Part shown: piece by piece, positions 1 to 11,300 of the stretch | Numbering within the stretch: the first letter of the stretch is position 1 | How the letters are laid out: each line of letters opens with the position of its first letter | DNA from: Spizellomyces punctatus DAOM BR117 | Taxonomy: Eukaryota > Chytridiomycota > Chytridiomycetes > Spizellomycetales > Spizellomycetaceae | Assembly (NCBI RefSeq): GCF_000182565.1 | Contig: NW_015971555.1 | Coordinates: 1 to 64,000, forward strand | Length of the DNA: 64,000 nt | Direction: 5' to 3' | Notes under the pieces: generated by a model | Told to the model about the DNA's origin: nothing | Seen by the model: the letters and a program-made list of their open reading frames with translations, nothing else | Database searches by the model: none | Position numbers and translations under genes: made by a program

Positions 1-19
1 CTTTTTACCCCAGACCAAA

Positions 20-415
20 CTTAGAGTAATCAGAATGATCACTGACGCGTGTGGAATGATTTAAAGGGGTAAATCATCATGTAAGCACTCTTAGAAGGTC
101 TGGAAGGTTTGTTATGATCTAGATCTTCAGGTAATGTTTGCCAAGGCATGGCTGAAGCTGCTGAGCACTGCTGAGCATGGCTGAGCATGTAAACAAGTGG
201 GCTGAAGCATGTAAACAGTAAACAAAGGCGGAGGGAGGCTGGAGAATGTACTGGGTTATATAAAGGGGACTTTTGCACGTCTCTGGATTAATACAAGCGT
301 GTTATCCCACAAGTTACTGCACCCAGAAGTCTTACTAGCGGCCACAGGCATTACTAGGCCTTTCAGAAGTAATTTCTACATGGGAAATCAGTGTTCCAAG
401 CGCTAAGTTTCAATA
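20..415 (+). repeat. 5' LTR of copia element 1, truncated at its left end
   Basis: This stretch is collinear with the last 396 bases of the complete LTR at 3,830-4,341; the first 116 bases of the LTR are missing. It carries the U3 promoter part: three GTAAACA boxes (189-195, 211-217, 218-224) and a TATA box (about 255-263). It ends in CAATA directly before the primer-binding site. The bases before position 20 do not match the LTR, so the element was cut by a deletion or rearrangement rather than ending naturally. Confidence 0.85.
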
Positions 416-429
416 GGTTATGAGCCCTG
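416..429 (+). other. Primer-binding site, element 1
   Basis: The 14 bases GGTTATGAGCCCTG follow the LTR immediately. Their complement, CAGGGCTCATAACC, is the anticodon stem-loop of eukaryotic initiator tRNA-Met as I know it from yeast. Drosophila copia and yeast Ty5 are primed by a half-tRNA cut in this loop. Half-tRNA priming here is inferred from that match. Confidence 0.75.
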
Positions 430-593
430 ATAGCTATCACTGATATTTTCCTGCTTCAAATCTTTTTCCGGCGGCCACACCATCTTCCTGACGGACCTAT
501 CTTCTTCCCAACCTCATATTTGGACCACCTACCATACCAGGACAATTTCACCTCTTCCCCAACAACAAATCCACTCACCAAATCAGCTCAGAC

Positions 594-3500
594 ATGTCAA
601 GCACGGACTTGGACACCAAACTCACGATGGAAAAGTTCAATGGTGTGAACTACCACCTCTGGAGGTTCAAAATGACGATGTTGCTGAAGGAAAAGGGGCT
701 GTGGGGTGTGATTGAGGGGGATGAGAGCATGGAGGGAACCTCTGAGAAGGATTGGAGGAGAAGGGATGAGCGGGCAATGGCTGTAATTGCTCTGTCACTG
801 AGTGATGCCCAACTCATGCATGTACAGACCGCTGTAACTGCAAAAGAGGCCTGGTTAAAGCTCAGTGACGTCCACCAAAGGAAGGGAATTGCCAGTAGGC
901 TCTATCTAAGGAGGAAATTTCTCACTCTGAAGATGGAAGATGGCACTGGGGGCATGTTGTGACACATAAACACCAGGAAACACGGTCAGGACAATGGCTC
1001 AGCAGTTGGAGGCCATTGGGGCGCCAGTCAGTGAAGAAGACCAAGTCATCACCCTACTCTACAGCCTACCAGAGAGTTATGAACAGCTGGTGGTGTCTTT
1101 GGAGGCCAGGAGTGATTCTATGATGCTGGAATTCCTCACATCATGGCTTTTGCATGAAGAAACACGCAGGAAGGAAGCTGGGAGTGAAGGAGATAGCAAA
1201 GGGAAGGCCTTTTTCAGCAGGGATGGTGGGCAGAAGGTTGGCAAGGATGGTGGGACCAAGAAGATAGCAGGGAAGTGCTTCTATTGCAACAAGAAGGGTC
1301 ACTTCAAGAAGGACTGCAGGAAGTTTCTGGCGGACACCAAACAACAAGCCAATCAAGCCAGCACCAGTCAGGCAACTCAGAATGAGTTCCTATTCTTTGC
1401 TCAGTCAGGAGATGACACCAAAACCTCTCAGGGAGCTGTCTGGTGGATTGTAGACTCGGGTGCTTCACAGCACATGTCACACAGGAAGGATTGGATGACC
1501 AATTACATGGAGATGTCACCAATTCAAGTCCATCTGGCGGACAACAGAACAGTTCAGGCAATAGGGAAGGGCCAGATCACACTTGAGACAGGCAGAAACC
1601 GATTCTGTACCCTCAGAGACGTGTGGTTTGTTCCCAAGCTTGAAAAGAACTTGTTTTCAGTAAGAAGAGCCACTGAAAACGGTGCCAAAGTCGAGTTTGG
1701 CAGCAAGGGATGCTGTATCAAGACTTCAGACGGCCAGGAAGCAATCCAGGGAACTCTAGGGGGCGGTCTATACATGTTTCATGCAAGAGAACATGCAAAC
1801 ATAGCCTCTGGAATGAGTTTGGACCTCTGGCATCGCAGGTTAGGACACCTGAACGTCAACAGCATCAAAATCTTGGCTAGGAACCAGCTGGGAAGCGGTC
1901 TGGAGGTCAAGAATCACACAGAAATATCACCATGTGAAGCCTGTGCCATTGGAAAGATCACCAGGCGTCCCTTTCCAAAGGGAGAAGCAGCTAGAGTGGC
2001 TCTACTGCTGGGGGTGGTTCACAGTGATGTGTGTGGGCCCATGAAGACACCAAGTCATGGTGGGGCAAAGTACTTTGTCACATTCATTGATGACAAGTCA
2101 AGGATGACGGCAGTTTATCTTCTGAAGGAGAAGAGTGAGGTTCTCAGCAAATTCAAGGAGTTTGAGGCCTGGGCAACCAACTTCACGGGGCAGAAGATCA
2201 AAACTCTCAGATCAGACAATGGGGGAGAGTATGTGGGCGAAGAATTCAAGAAATTCTGCAAACAGAAGGGAATTCAGCAGCAATTCAGCACCCCCTACAC
2301 ACCAGAGCAGAATGGTGTTGCTGAGAGGATGAACAGGACGCTGGTGGAAATGGGAAGGTGCATGCTGCACCACAGTGGACTCAGCTACAAGTTCTGGGGC
2401 GAGGCAATCATGACAGCGGTCTATCTCAGGAACAGGAGCCCCACTGCAGCACTCAGCAACCAATCAACACCATTTCAAGAGTTTACAGGCGGTAAACCAG
2501 ATCTCCAGCACCTCAGAGTGTTTGGCTGCATGGCCTACACTCATATTCCAAAGGAAAAGCGGTCAAAACTTGATGAGAAGGCCAAGAAGGCAGTCATGGT
2601 CGGCTACAGCACTCAGAGTAAGGCTTACAGATTGTGGGTACCTGAAATGAACCAAGTTGTCATGTCAAGGGACGTCATCTTTGATGAAAACTTGATGTGG
2701 AGCACTCAGCAGCGACTGCAGAGTGTACCACAGCAAGACCAAGAGCTACAGATGCCTCTGGGAGGGGAGCCTTCGTTCTTGGACGACCAAGAAGGGCTAG
2801 GGACGGTTCAAGAGACTCAGAGACCATCTAGCATCACTCCAGACAACTCTTCAGCATCAGAAGATGATGGGGACGACTTCCAGGATGCTGAGGAAGTGCC
2901 AGAACTCAGCAGGAAGAGTGCCAGATTTCACAAACCACCGGGAGAGTGGTGGATTGCAAAGCCAACTCAGTCAAATCTGGCTTTTGCCTTCACCATTGGG
3001 GAAGTTCCACAGGAAGAACCCAGCATTCTGCCTGAAGCTAGGACCAGACATGATGCCAAACAGTGGGAGGCAGCTGTCAAAGCAGAATATGACTCTCTGA
3101 TGGAGAATCAGACATGGGACTTAGTCAAACTACCACCAGGAAGATCCACAGTGGGCTGCAAGTGGGTTTTCAAGCTGAAACTCAAGTCAGATGGCTCTGT
3201 AGAGCGCTACAAGGCCAGACTGGTAGCCAAAGGATACTCCCAAGTTGAAGGAATGGAATAGCAGTCAAACGGATCATGCGGTACCTGAATGGCACCACAG
3301 ACCTAGGACTTCAACTGGGCAGCATTCAGAGCAAGTGGGAGCTGTCTGCATACTCTGATGCAGATTGGGGCGGTGACTTGGACTTCAGGAAGTCTACCAC
3401 TGGCTTCTTAGTCAAGATTGGCGGCAGCACAGTCAGCTGGCAAAGCAAGAGGCAACCTACAGTTGCTCTATCATCAACAGAGTCAGAGTACATGGCTCTT

Positions 3501-3848
3501 TGTCAAGCTACCAAGAAAGTTATCTGGTTCAGAACACTTCTAGGCGAGCTGGGATATCAGCAAAGTGTTCCTACAATGTTGTATGGTGACAATCAGGGCG
3601 CCATAGCACTTGCCAACAACCCAACACATCATGCAAGGACCAAACACATTGATGTGCGGCACCACTTCATCAGACAAGCAGTAGAAGACAAGAAAATCAG
3701 CCTCAAGTACTGTCAGACAGAAGAAATGACGGCTGACATTCTCACCAAGGCTTTATCCAAGACAATGCACCTTAAACTTTGTGGTAAAATGGGTCTCTGT
3801 CAGAAATCAGATGATTCACTGAGTGGGAGTGTTGAGATTCAGGCTTAA
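594..3848 (+). pseudogene. Ty1/copia gag-pol polyprotein, element 1, broken
   Basis: A copia polyprotein in the order Gag, zinc knuckle (CFYCNKKGHFKKDC), aspartic protease (VDSGASQHM), GAG-pre-integrase, integrase core (SDNGGEY), start of RT, RNase H. It is dead in three visible ways compared with element 2. A TGA replaces GGA at 960-962. A 10-nt insertion near 973-982 shifts the frame, so reading resumes at 994. About 760 bp is lost at 3,254/3,255, removing the RT core with YVDDL. The RNase H end is complete here, unlike in element 2, and its stop codon (3,846-3,848) lies inside the 3' LTR. The integrase keeps GGA where elements 2 and 3 have TGA, so this copy is from a different sub-lineage. 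Confidence 0.9.
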
Positions 3849-4341
3849 ACCACGCTGTATGATCTACAAATCATGTGAGATCATGCTGGGATGTCATTAG
3901 ACAGTTCACATCTGATCTGGCTAAGTTACAACGTGGGGAATTGGACTTAGAGTAATCAGAATGATCACAGACGCGTGTGGAATGATTTAAAGGGGTAAAT
4001 CATCATGTAAGCACTCTTAGAAGGTCTGGAAGGTTTGTGATGATCTAGATCTTCAGGTAATGTTTGCCAAGGCATGGCTGAAGCTGCTGAGCACTGCTGA
4101 GCACGGCTGAGCATGTAAACAAGTGGGCTGAAGCATGTAAACAGTAAACAAAGGCGGAGGGAGGCTGGAGAATGTACTGGGTTATATAAAGGGGACTTTT
4201 GAACGTCTCTGGATTAATACAAGCGTGTTATCCCACAATTTACTGCACCCAGAAGTCTTACTAGCGGCCACAGGCATTACTAGGCCTTTCAGAAGTGATT
4301 TCTACACGGGAAATCAGTGTTCCAAGCACTAAGTTTCAATA
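3830..4341 (+). repeat. Complete 512-bp copia LTR shared by elements 1 and 2
   Basis: It begins TGTTGAG just after the purine-rich tract TGAGTGGGAG (polypurine tract of element 1) and ends CAATA just before the primer site of element 2, so it is at once the 3' LTR of one internal region and the 5' LTR of the next. The imperfect terminal inverted repeat is TGTTG/CAATA. U3 holds repeated GCTGAGCA words and three GTAAACA boxes, followed by TATATAAA at about 4,183-4,190. The two inverted LTR copies (10,310-10,822 and 12,073-12,584) confirm both boundaries and the length. Confidence 0.9.
4115..4190 (+). promoter_or_regulatory. LTR promoter: three forkhead-type boxes and a TATA box
   Basis: GTAAACA occurs at 4,115-4,121, 4,137-4,143 and 4,144-4,150, followed about 35 bases later by GTTATATAAA (4,181-4,190). 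GTAAACA is the consensus for forkhead factors such as yeast Fkh1/Fkh2. The same cluster is in the element 1 LTR. Binding is inferred from sequence only. Confidence 0.5.
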
Positions 4342-4355
4342 GGTTATGAGCCCTG
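4342..4355 (+). other. Primer-binding site, element 2
   Basis: Same 14 bases as at 416-429, directly abutting the LTR end; complementary to the anticodon arm of initiator tRNA-Met. Confidence 0.75.
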
Positions 4356-4520
4356 ATTGCTATCACTGATATTTTCCTGCTTCAAATCTCTTTTCTGACG
4401 GCCACACCATCTTCCTGACGGACCTATCCTCTTCCCAACCTCATATTTGGACCACCTACCACACCAGGACGATTTCACCTCTTCCCCAACAGCAAATCCA
4501 CTCATCCAATCAGCTCAGAC

Positions 4521-7500
4521 ATGTCAAACACGGACTTGGACACCAAACTCACATTGGAAAAGTTCAATGGCGTGAACTACCATCTCTGGAAGTTCAAAAT
4601 GACGATGTTGCTGAAGGAAAAGGGGCTGTGGGGTGTGATTGAGGGGGATGAGAGCATGGAGGGAACCTCTGAGAAGGATTGGAGGAGAAGGGATGAGCGG
4701 GCAATGGCTGTAATTGCTCTGTCACTGAGTGATGCCCAACTCATGCATGTACAGACTGCTGTAACTGCAAAAGAGGCCTGGTTAAAGCTCAGTGACGTCC
4801 ACCAAAGGAAGGGAATTGCCAGCAGGCTCTATCTAAGGAGGAAATTTCTCACTCTGAAGATGGAAGATGGCACTGGGGGCATGTTGGGACACATAAACAT
4901 GGTCAGGAGAATGGCTCAGCAGTTGGAGGACATTGGGGCACCAGTCAGTGAAGAAGACCAAGTCATCACCCTACTCTACAGCCTACCAGAGAGTTATGAA
5001 CAGCTGGTGGTGTCTTTGGAGGCCAGGAGTGATTCTATGATGCTGGAATTCCTCACATCATGGCTTTTGCATGAAGAAACACGCAGGAAGGAAGCTGGGA
5101 GTGAAGGAGATAGCAAAGGGAAGGCCTTTTTCAGCAGGGATGGTGGGCAGAAGGTTGGCAAGGATGGTGGGACCAAGAAGATAGCAGGGAAGTGCTTCTA
5201 TTGCAACAAGAAGGGTCACTTCAAGAAGGACTGCAGGAAGTTTCTGGCGGACACCAAACAACAAGCCAATCAAGCCAGCACCAGTCAGGCAACTCAGAAT
5301 GAGTTCCTATTCTTTGCTCAGTCAGGAGATGACACCAAAACCTCTCAGGGAGCTGTCTGGTGGATTGTAGACTCGGGTGCTTCACAGCACATGTCACACA
5401 GGAAGGATTGGATGACCAATTACATGGAGATGTCACCAATTCAAGTCCATCTGGCAGACAACAGAACAGTTCAGGCAATAGGGAAGGGCCAGATCACACT
5501 TGAGACAGGCAGAAACCGATTCTGTACCCTCAGAGACGTGTGGTTTGTTCCCAAGCTTGAAAACAACTTGTTTTCAGTAAGAAGAGCCACTGAAAACAGT
5601 GCCAAAGTTGAGTTTGGCAGCAAGGGATGCTGTATTAAGACTTCAGATGGCCAGGAAGCAATCCAGGGAACTCTAGGTGGCGGTCTATACAAGTTTCATG
5701 CAAGAGAACATGCAAACATAGCCTCTGGAATGAGTTTGGACCTCTGGCATGACAGGTTTGGACACCTGAACATCAACAGCATCAAAATCTTGGCTAGGAA
5801 CCAGCTGGGAAGTGGTCTGGAGGTCAAGAATCCCACAGAAACATCACCATGTGAAGCCTGTGCCATTGGGACGATCACCAGGCGCCCTTTTCCAAAGTGA
5901 GAAGCAGCTAGAGCGGCTCTACTGCTGTGGGTGGTTCACAGTGATGTGTGTGGGCCCATGAAGACACCAAGTCATGGTGGGGCAAAGTACTTTGTCACAT
6001 TCATTGATGACAAGTCAAGGATGACGGCAGTTTATCTTCTGAAGGAGAAGAGTGAGGTTCTCAGCAAATTCAAGGAGTTTGAGGCCTGGGCAACCAACTT
6101 CACGGGGCAGAAGATCAAAACTCTCAGATCAGACAATGGGGGAGAGTATGTGGGCGAAGAATTCAAGAAATTCTGCAAACAGAAGGGAATTCAGCAGCAA
6201 TTCAGCACCCCCTACACACCAGAGCAGAATGGTGTTGCTGAGAGGATGAACAGGACGCTGGTGGAAATGGGAAGGTGCATGCTGCACCACAGTGGACTCA
6301 GCTACAAGTTCTGGGGTGAGGCAATCATGACAGCGGTCTATCTCAGGAACAGGAGCCCCACTGCAGCACTCAGCAACCAATCAACACCATTTCAAGAGTT
6401 TACAGGCGGTAAACCAGATCTCCAGCACCTCAGAGTGTTTGGCTGCATGGCCTACACTCATATTCCAAAGGAAAAGCGGTCAAAACTTGATGAGAAGGCC
6501 AAGAAGGCAGTCATGGTCGGCTACAGCACTCAGAGTAAGGCTTACAGATTGTGGGTACCTGAAATGAACCAAGTTGTCATGTCAAGGGATGTCATCTTTG
6601 ATGAAAACTTGATGTGGAGCACTCAGCAGCGACTGCAGAGTGTACCACAGCAAGACCAAGAGCTACAGATGCCTCTGGGAGGGGAGCCTTCGTTCCTGGA
6701 CGACCAAGAAGGGCTAGGGACAAATCAAGAGACTCAGAGACCATCCAGCATCACTCCAGACAACTCTTCAGCATCAGAAGATGATGGGGACGACTTCCAG
6801 GATGCTGAGGAAGTGCCAGAACTCAGCAGGAAGAGTGCCAGATTTCACAAACCACCGGGAGAGTGGTGGATTGCAAAGCCAACTCAGTCAAATCTGGCTT
6901 TTGCCTTCACCATTGGGGAAGTTCCACAGGAGGAACCCAGCACTCTGGCTGAAGCTAGGACCAGACATGATGCCAAACAGTGGGAGGTGGCTGTCAAAGC
7001 AGAATATGACTCTCTGATGGTGAATCAGACGTGGGACTTAGTCAAACTACCACCAGGAAGATCCACAGTTGGCTGCAAGTGGGTTTTCAAGCTGAAACTC
7101 AAGTCAGATGGCTCTGTAGAGCGCTACAAGGCCAGACTGGTAGCCAAAGGATACTCCCAAGTTGAAGGACTGGACTACAAGGAGACATTTGCCCCAGTAG
7201 TCAAGTTTGCAACCATCAGGACGGTCCTGACACTAGCAGCCATGAAGGACATGGAGATTCACCAAATGGATGTCAAGACAGCATTCTTGAATGGGACCAT
7301 TGAGGAGGACATCTACATGGACCAACCAGAAGGCTTCACCACGGCAAATGGACTTGTCTGCAAGCTAAAGAAGAGTTTGTATGGGTTAAAGCAAGCTCCA
7401 AGAGCCTGGAACAAAGTCATTGATGGGCAACTCAAAGAACTTGGCTTTGAAAGGTGTGAATCAGACCACGGGCTGTACATCAACAAGAAGATGGGCATCC

Positions 7501-8270
7501 ACCTTATCCTGTATGTGGATGACCTTATTCTGGCATCAAAGGACGACCAGGAGTTGTTAAAACTCAAAGAAGAACTCAAGAAGCGGTTCAAGATGGCTGA
7601 TATGGGCCAGTTAGAGCATTTTCTCGGCATTCAAGTGGTCAGGGACAGAGCCAACAGGTCAATCTGGCTCTCCCAACAGCGGTACCTCGGTCAAACATTG
7701 AAGAAATTCAATATGAGTAACAGCAAACCAGTTGCCACACCACTAGAGAATGGCCAGAAGCTCACCAAGGCCATGTCACCACAAACTGAGGCAGAACAGC
7801 AAGAAATGAACGTGGTTCCTTTCAGAAGTGCTGTTGGAAGTCTCATTTATGCAATGCTGGGCACCAGACCAGACATAGCAGCAGCAGTTGGATCAGTTAG
7901 CCAGTACCTTTCCAACCCCGGACATCAGCACTGGATAGCAGTCAAACGGATCATGCGGTACCTGAATGGCACCACAGACCTAGGACTTCAACTGGGCAGC
8001 ATTCAGAGCAAGTGGGAGCTATCTGCATACTCTGATGCAGATTGGGGTGGTGATTTGGACTTCAGGAAGTCTACCACTGGCTTCTTAGTCAAGATTGGCG
8101 GCAGCACAGTCAGCTGGCAAAGCAAGAAGCAACCCACAGTTGCTCTATCATCAACAGAGTCAGAGTACATGGCTCTTTGTCAAGCTACCAAGGAGGTTAT
8201 CTGGTTCAGAACACTTCTAGGTGAGCTACGATATCAGCAAAGTGGTCCAACTGTTGAGACTCAGGCTTAA
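4521..8270 (+). pseudogene. Ty1/copia gag-pol polyprotein, element 2, nearly complete
   Basis: The best-preserved copy: one reading frame from ATG 4,521, with no shift between gag and pol. Rough residue positions: Gag 1-210, zinc knuckle CFYCNKKGHFKKDC near 224, protease VDSGASQHM near 283, integrase core 470-640 with SDNGGEY, RT from about 880 with YVDDL near 998, RNase H after about 1,150. Two defects are visible: a TGA at 5,898-5,900 just before the integrase core (GGA in element 1), and loss of about 250 bp at the end, so RNase H stops after QQSG and runs straight into the 3' LTR. It makes no complete polyprotein unless the TGA is read through. Confidence 0.92.
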
Positions 8271-8348
8271 ACCATGCTATATGATCCCTAAATCATGTGA
8301 GATCATGCTGGGATGTCATTAGACAGTTCACATCTGATTTGGCTAAGT
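8252..8348 (+). repeat. 3' LTR of element 2, truncated
   Basis: Matches the first 97 bases of the LTR (TGTTGAG...GGCTAAGT) and then stops abruptly. The following 48 bases (8,349-8,396) match nothing else in the window and could be original flanking sequence or another repeat. Confidence 0.85.
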
Positions 8349-8396
8349 CCACATTTGGTGAGGTGATGCCCTGCCAGTATCATATGGAAAGCATAT

Positions 8397-8567
8397 TGGG
8401 GGTGAAGGAGATAGCAAGGGGAAGGCCTTTTTCAGCAGGGATGGCAGGCAGAAGGTTGGCAAGCATGGTGGGACCAAGAAGATAGCAGGGAAGTGCATCT
8501 ACTGCAACAAGAAGGGTCACTTCAAGAAGGACTGCAGGAAGTTTCTGGCGGACACCAAAGAACAAGC
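8397..8567 (+). repeat. Forward gag fragment of an older copia copy
   Basis: About 170 bases match the Gag region around the zinc knuckle (CIYCNKKGHFKKDC) of element 2 (about 5,101-5,270), in forward orientation. It ends exactly where the inverted element 3 begins. With the forward fragments at 10,823-11,300 and 12,585-12,873 it can be read as one old forward element into which inverted copies were inserted. Confidence 0.8.
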
Positions 8568-10130
8568 CTCAAACTCTTTGAATTTGCTGAGAACCTCACT
8601 CTTCTCCTTCAGAAGATAAACTGATGTCATCCTTGACTTGTCATCAATGAATGTGACAAAGTACTTTGCCCCACCATGACTTGGTGTCTTCATGGGCCCA
8701 CACACATCACTGTGAACCACCCACAGCAGTAGAGCCGCTCTAGCTGCTTCTCACTTTGGAAAAGGGCGCCTGGTGATCGTCCCAATGGCACAGGCTTCAC
8801 ATGGTGATGTTTCTGTGGGATTCTTGACCTCCAGACCACTTCCCAGCTGGTTCCTAGCCAAGATTTTGATGCTGTTGATGTTCAGGTGTCCAAACCTGTC
8901 ATGCCAGAGGTCCAAACTCATTCCAGAGGCTATGTTTGCATGTTCTCTTGCATGAAACTTGTATAGACCGCCACCTAGAGTTCCCTGGATTGCTTCCTGG
9001 CCATCTGAAGTCTTAATACAGCATCCCTTGCTGCCAAACTCAACTTTGGCACTGTTTTCAGTGGCTCTTCTTACTGAAAACAAGTTGTTTTCAAGCTTGG
9101 GAACAAACCACACGTCTCTGAGGGTACAGAATCGGTTTCTGCCTGTCTCAAGTGTGATCTGGCCCTTCCCTATTGCCTGAACTGTTCTGTTGTCTGCCAG
9201 ATGGACTTGCATTGGTGACATCTCCATGTAATTGGTCATCCAATCCTTCCTGTGTGACATGTGCTGTGAAGCACCCGAGTCCACAATCCACCAGACTGCT
9301 CCCTGAGAGGTTTTGGTGTCATCTCCTGAATGAGCAAAGAATAGGAACTCATTCTGAGTTGCCTGACTGGTGCTGGCCTGATTGGCTTGTTCTTTGGTGT
9401 CTGCCAGAAACTTCCTGCAGTCCTTCTTGAAGTGACCCTTCTTGTTGCAGTAGAAGCACTTCCCTGCTGTCTTCTTGGTCCCACCATGCATGCCAACCTT
9501 CTGCCCGCCATCCCTGCTGAAAAAGGCCTTCCCCTTGCTATCTCCTTCACCCCCAGCTTCCTTCCTGCATGTTTCTTCATGCAAAAGCCATGATGTGAGG
9601 AATTCCAGTGTCAGAGAATCACTCCTGGCCTCCAAAGACACCACCAGCTGTTCATAACTCTCTGGTAGGCTGTAGAGTAGGGTGATGACTTGGTCTTCTT
9701 CACTGACTGGTGCCCCAATGTCCTCCAACTGCTGAGCCATTCTCCTGACCATGTTTATGTGTCCCAACATGCCCCCAGTGCCATCTTCCATCTTCAGAGT
9801 GAGAAATTTCCTCCTTAGATAGAGCCTGCTGGCAATTCCCTTCCTTTGGTGGACGTCACTGAGCTTTAACCAGGCCTCTTTTGCAGTTACAGCAGTCTGT
9901 ACATGCATGAGTTGGGCATCACTCAGTGACAGAGCAATTACAGCCATTGCCCGCTCATCCCTTCTCCTCCAATCCTTCTCAGAGGTTCCCTCCATGCTCT
10001 CATCCCCCTCAATCACACCCCACAGCCCCTTTTCCTTCAGCAACATCGTCATTTTGAACTTCCAGAGATGGTAGTTCACGCCATTGAACTTTTCCAATGT
10101 GAGTTTGGTGTCCAAGTCCGTGTTTGACAT
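8568..10130 (-). pseudogene. Ty1/copia gag-pol polyprotein, inverted element 3, 3' truncated
   Basis: On the minus strand from ATG 10,130: Gag, zinc knuckle, protease and GAG-pre-integrase, then a TGA at 8,751-8,753, then only the first part of the integrase core, cut at 8,568. Everything beyond (rest of integrase, RT, RNase H, 3' LTR) is absent. The TGA lies at the same codon as in element 2, and both copies share the surrounding differences from element 1, so they descend from one copy that already had the stop. Confidence 0.9.
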
Positions 10131-10295
10131 GTCTGAGCTGATTGGATGAGTGGATTTGCTGTTGGGGAAGAGGTGAAATCGTCCTGGTGTGGTAGGTGGT
10201 CCAAATATGAGGTTGGGAAGAGGATAGGTCCGCCAGGAAGATGGTGTGGCCGTCAGAAAAGAGATTTGAAGCAGGAAAATATCAGTGATAGCAAT

Positions 10296-10309
10296 CAGGG
10301 CTCATAACC
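10296..10309 (-). other. Primer-binding site, element 3
   Basis: Reverse complement of the 14-base site found in elements 1 and 2, abutting the inner edge of the inverted LTR. Confidence 0.7.
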
Positions 10310-10822
10310 TATTGAAACTTAGTGCTTGGAACACTGATTTCCCGTGTAGAAATCACTTCTGAAAGGCCTAGTAATGCCTGTGGCCGCTAGTAAGACTTCT
10401 GGGTGCAGTAAATTGTGGGATAACACGCTTGTATTAATCCAGAGACGTTGAAAAGTCCCCTTTATATAACCCAGTACATTCTCCAGCCTCCCTCCACCTT
10501 TGTTTACTGTTTACATGCTTCAGCCCACTTGTTTACATGCTCAGCCGTGCTCAGCAATGCTCAGCAGCTTCAGCCATGCCTTGGCAAACATTACCTGAAG
10601 ATCTAGATCATCACAAACCTTCCAGACCTTCTAAGAGCGCTTACATGATGATTTACCCCTTTAAATCATTCCCACACGCGTCTGTGATCATTCTGATTAC
10701 TCTAAGTCCAATTCCCCACGTTGTAACTTAGCCACATCAGATGTGAACTGTCTAATGGCATCCCAGCATGATCTCACATGATTTATAGATCATATAGCGT
10801 GGTTTAAGCCTGAATCTCAACA
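10310..10822 (-). repeat. 5' LTR of inverted element 3, complete
   Basis: A full-length inverted LTR of about 513 bases, with TGTTGAG at 10,822 (minus strand) and CAATA at 10,310. GTAAACA and TATA boxes are preserved. Its outer end is fused exactly to a forward integrase fragment, as expected if element 3 integrated into an older copy in opposite orientation. Confidence 0.88.
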
Positions 10823-11300
10823 CAGGAGCCCCACTGCAGCACTCAGCAACCAATCAACACCATTTCAAGAGTTTACAGGCGGTAAACCAGATCTCCAGCA
10901 CCTCAGAGTGTTTGGCTGCGTGGCCTACACTCATATTCCAAAGGAAAAGCGGTCAAAACTTGATGAGAAGGCCAAGAAGGCAGTCATGGTCGGCTACAGC
11001 ACTCAGAGTAAGGCCTACAGACTGTGGGTACCTGAAATGAACCAAGTTGTCATGTCAAGGGATGTCATCTTTGATGAAAACTTGATGTGGAGCACTCAGC
11101 AGCGACTGCAGAGTGTACCACAGCAAGACCAAGAGCTACAGATGCCTCTGGGAGGGGAGCCTTCGTTCCTGGACGACCAAGAAGGGCTAGGGACGGTTCA
11201 AGAGACTCAGAGACCATCTAGCATCACTCCAGACAACTCTTCAGCATCAGAAGATGATGGGGACGACTTCCAGGATGCTGAGGAAGTGCCAGAACTCAGC
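10823..11300 (+). repeat. Forward integrase C-terminal fragment of an older copia copy
   Basis: Matches about 6,347-6,824 of element 2 (end of integrase through the acidic linker before RT). The frame stays open from about 10,908 up to the break at 11,300, where sequence of an unrelated LTR-like unit starts. The open frame that continues into that unit is a chance fusion. Confidence 0.85.
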
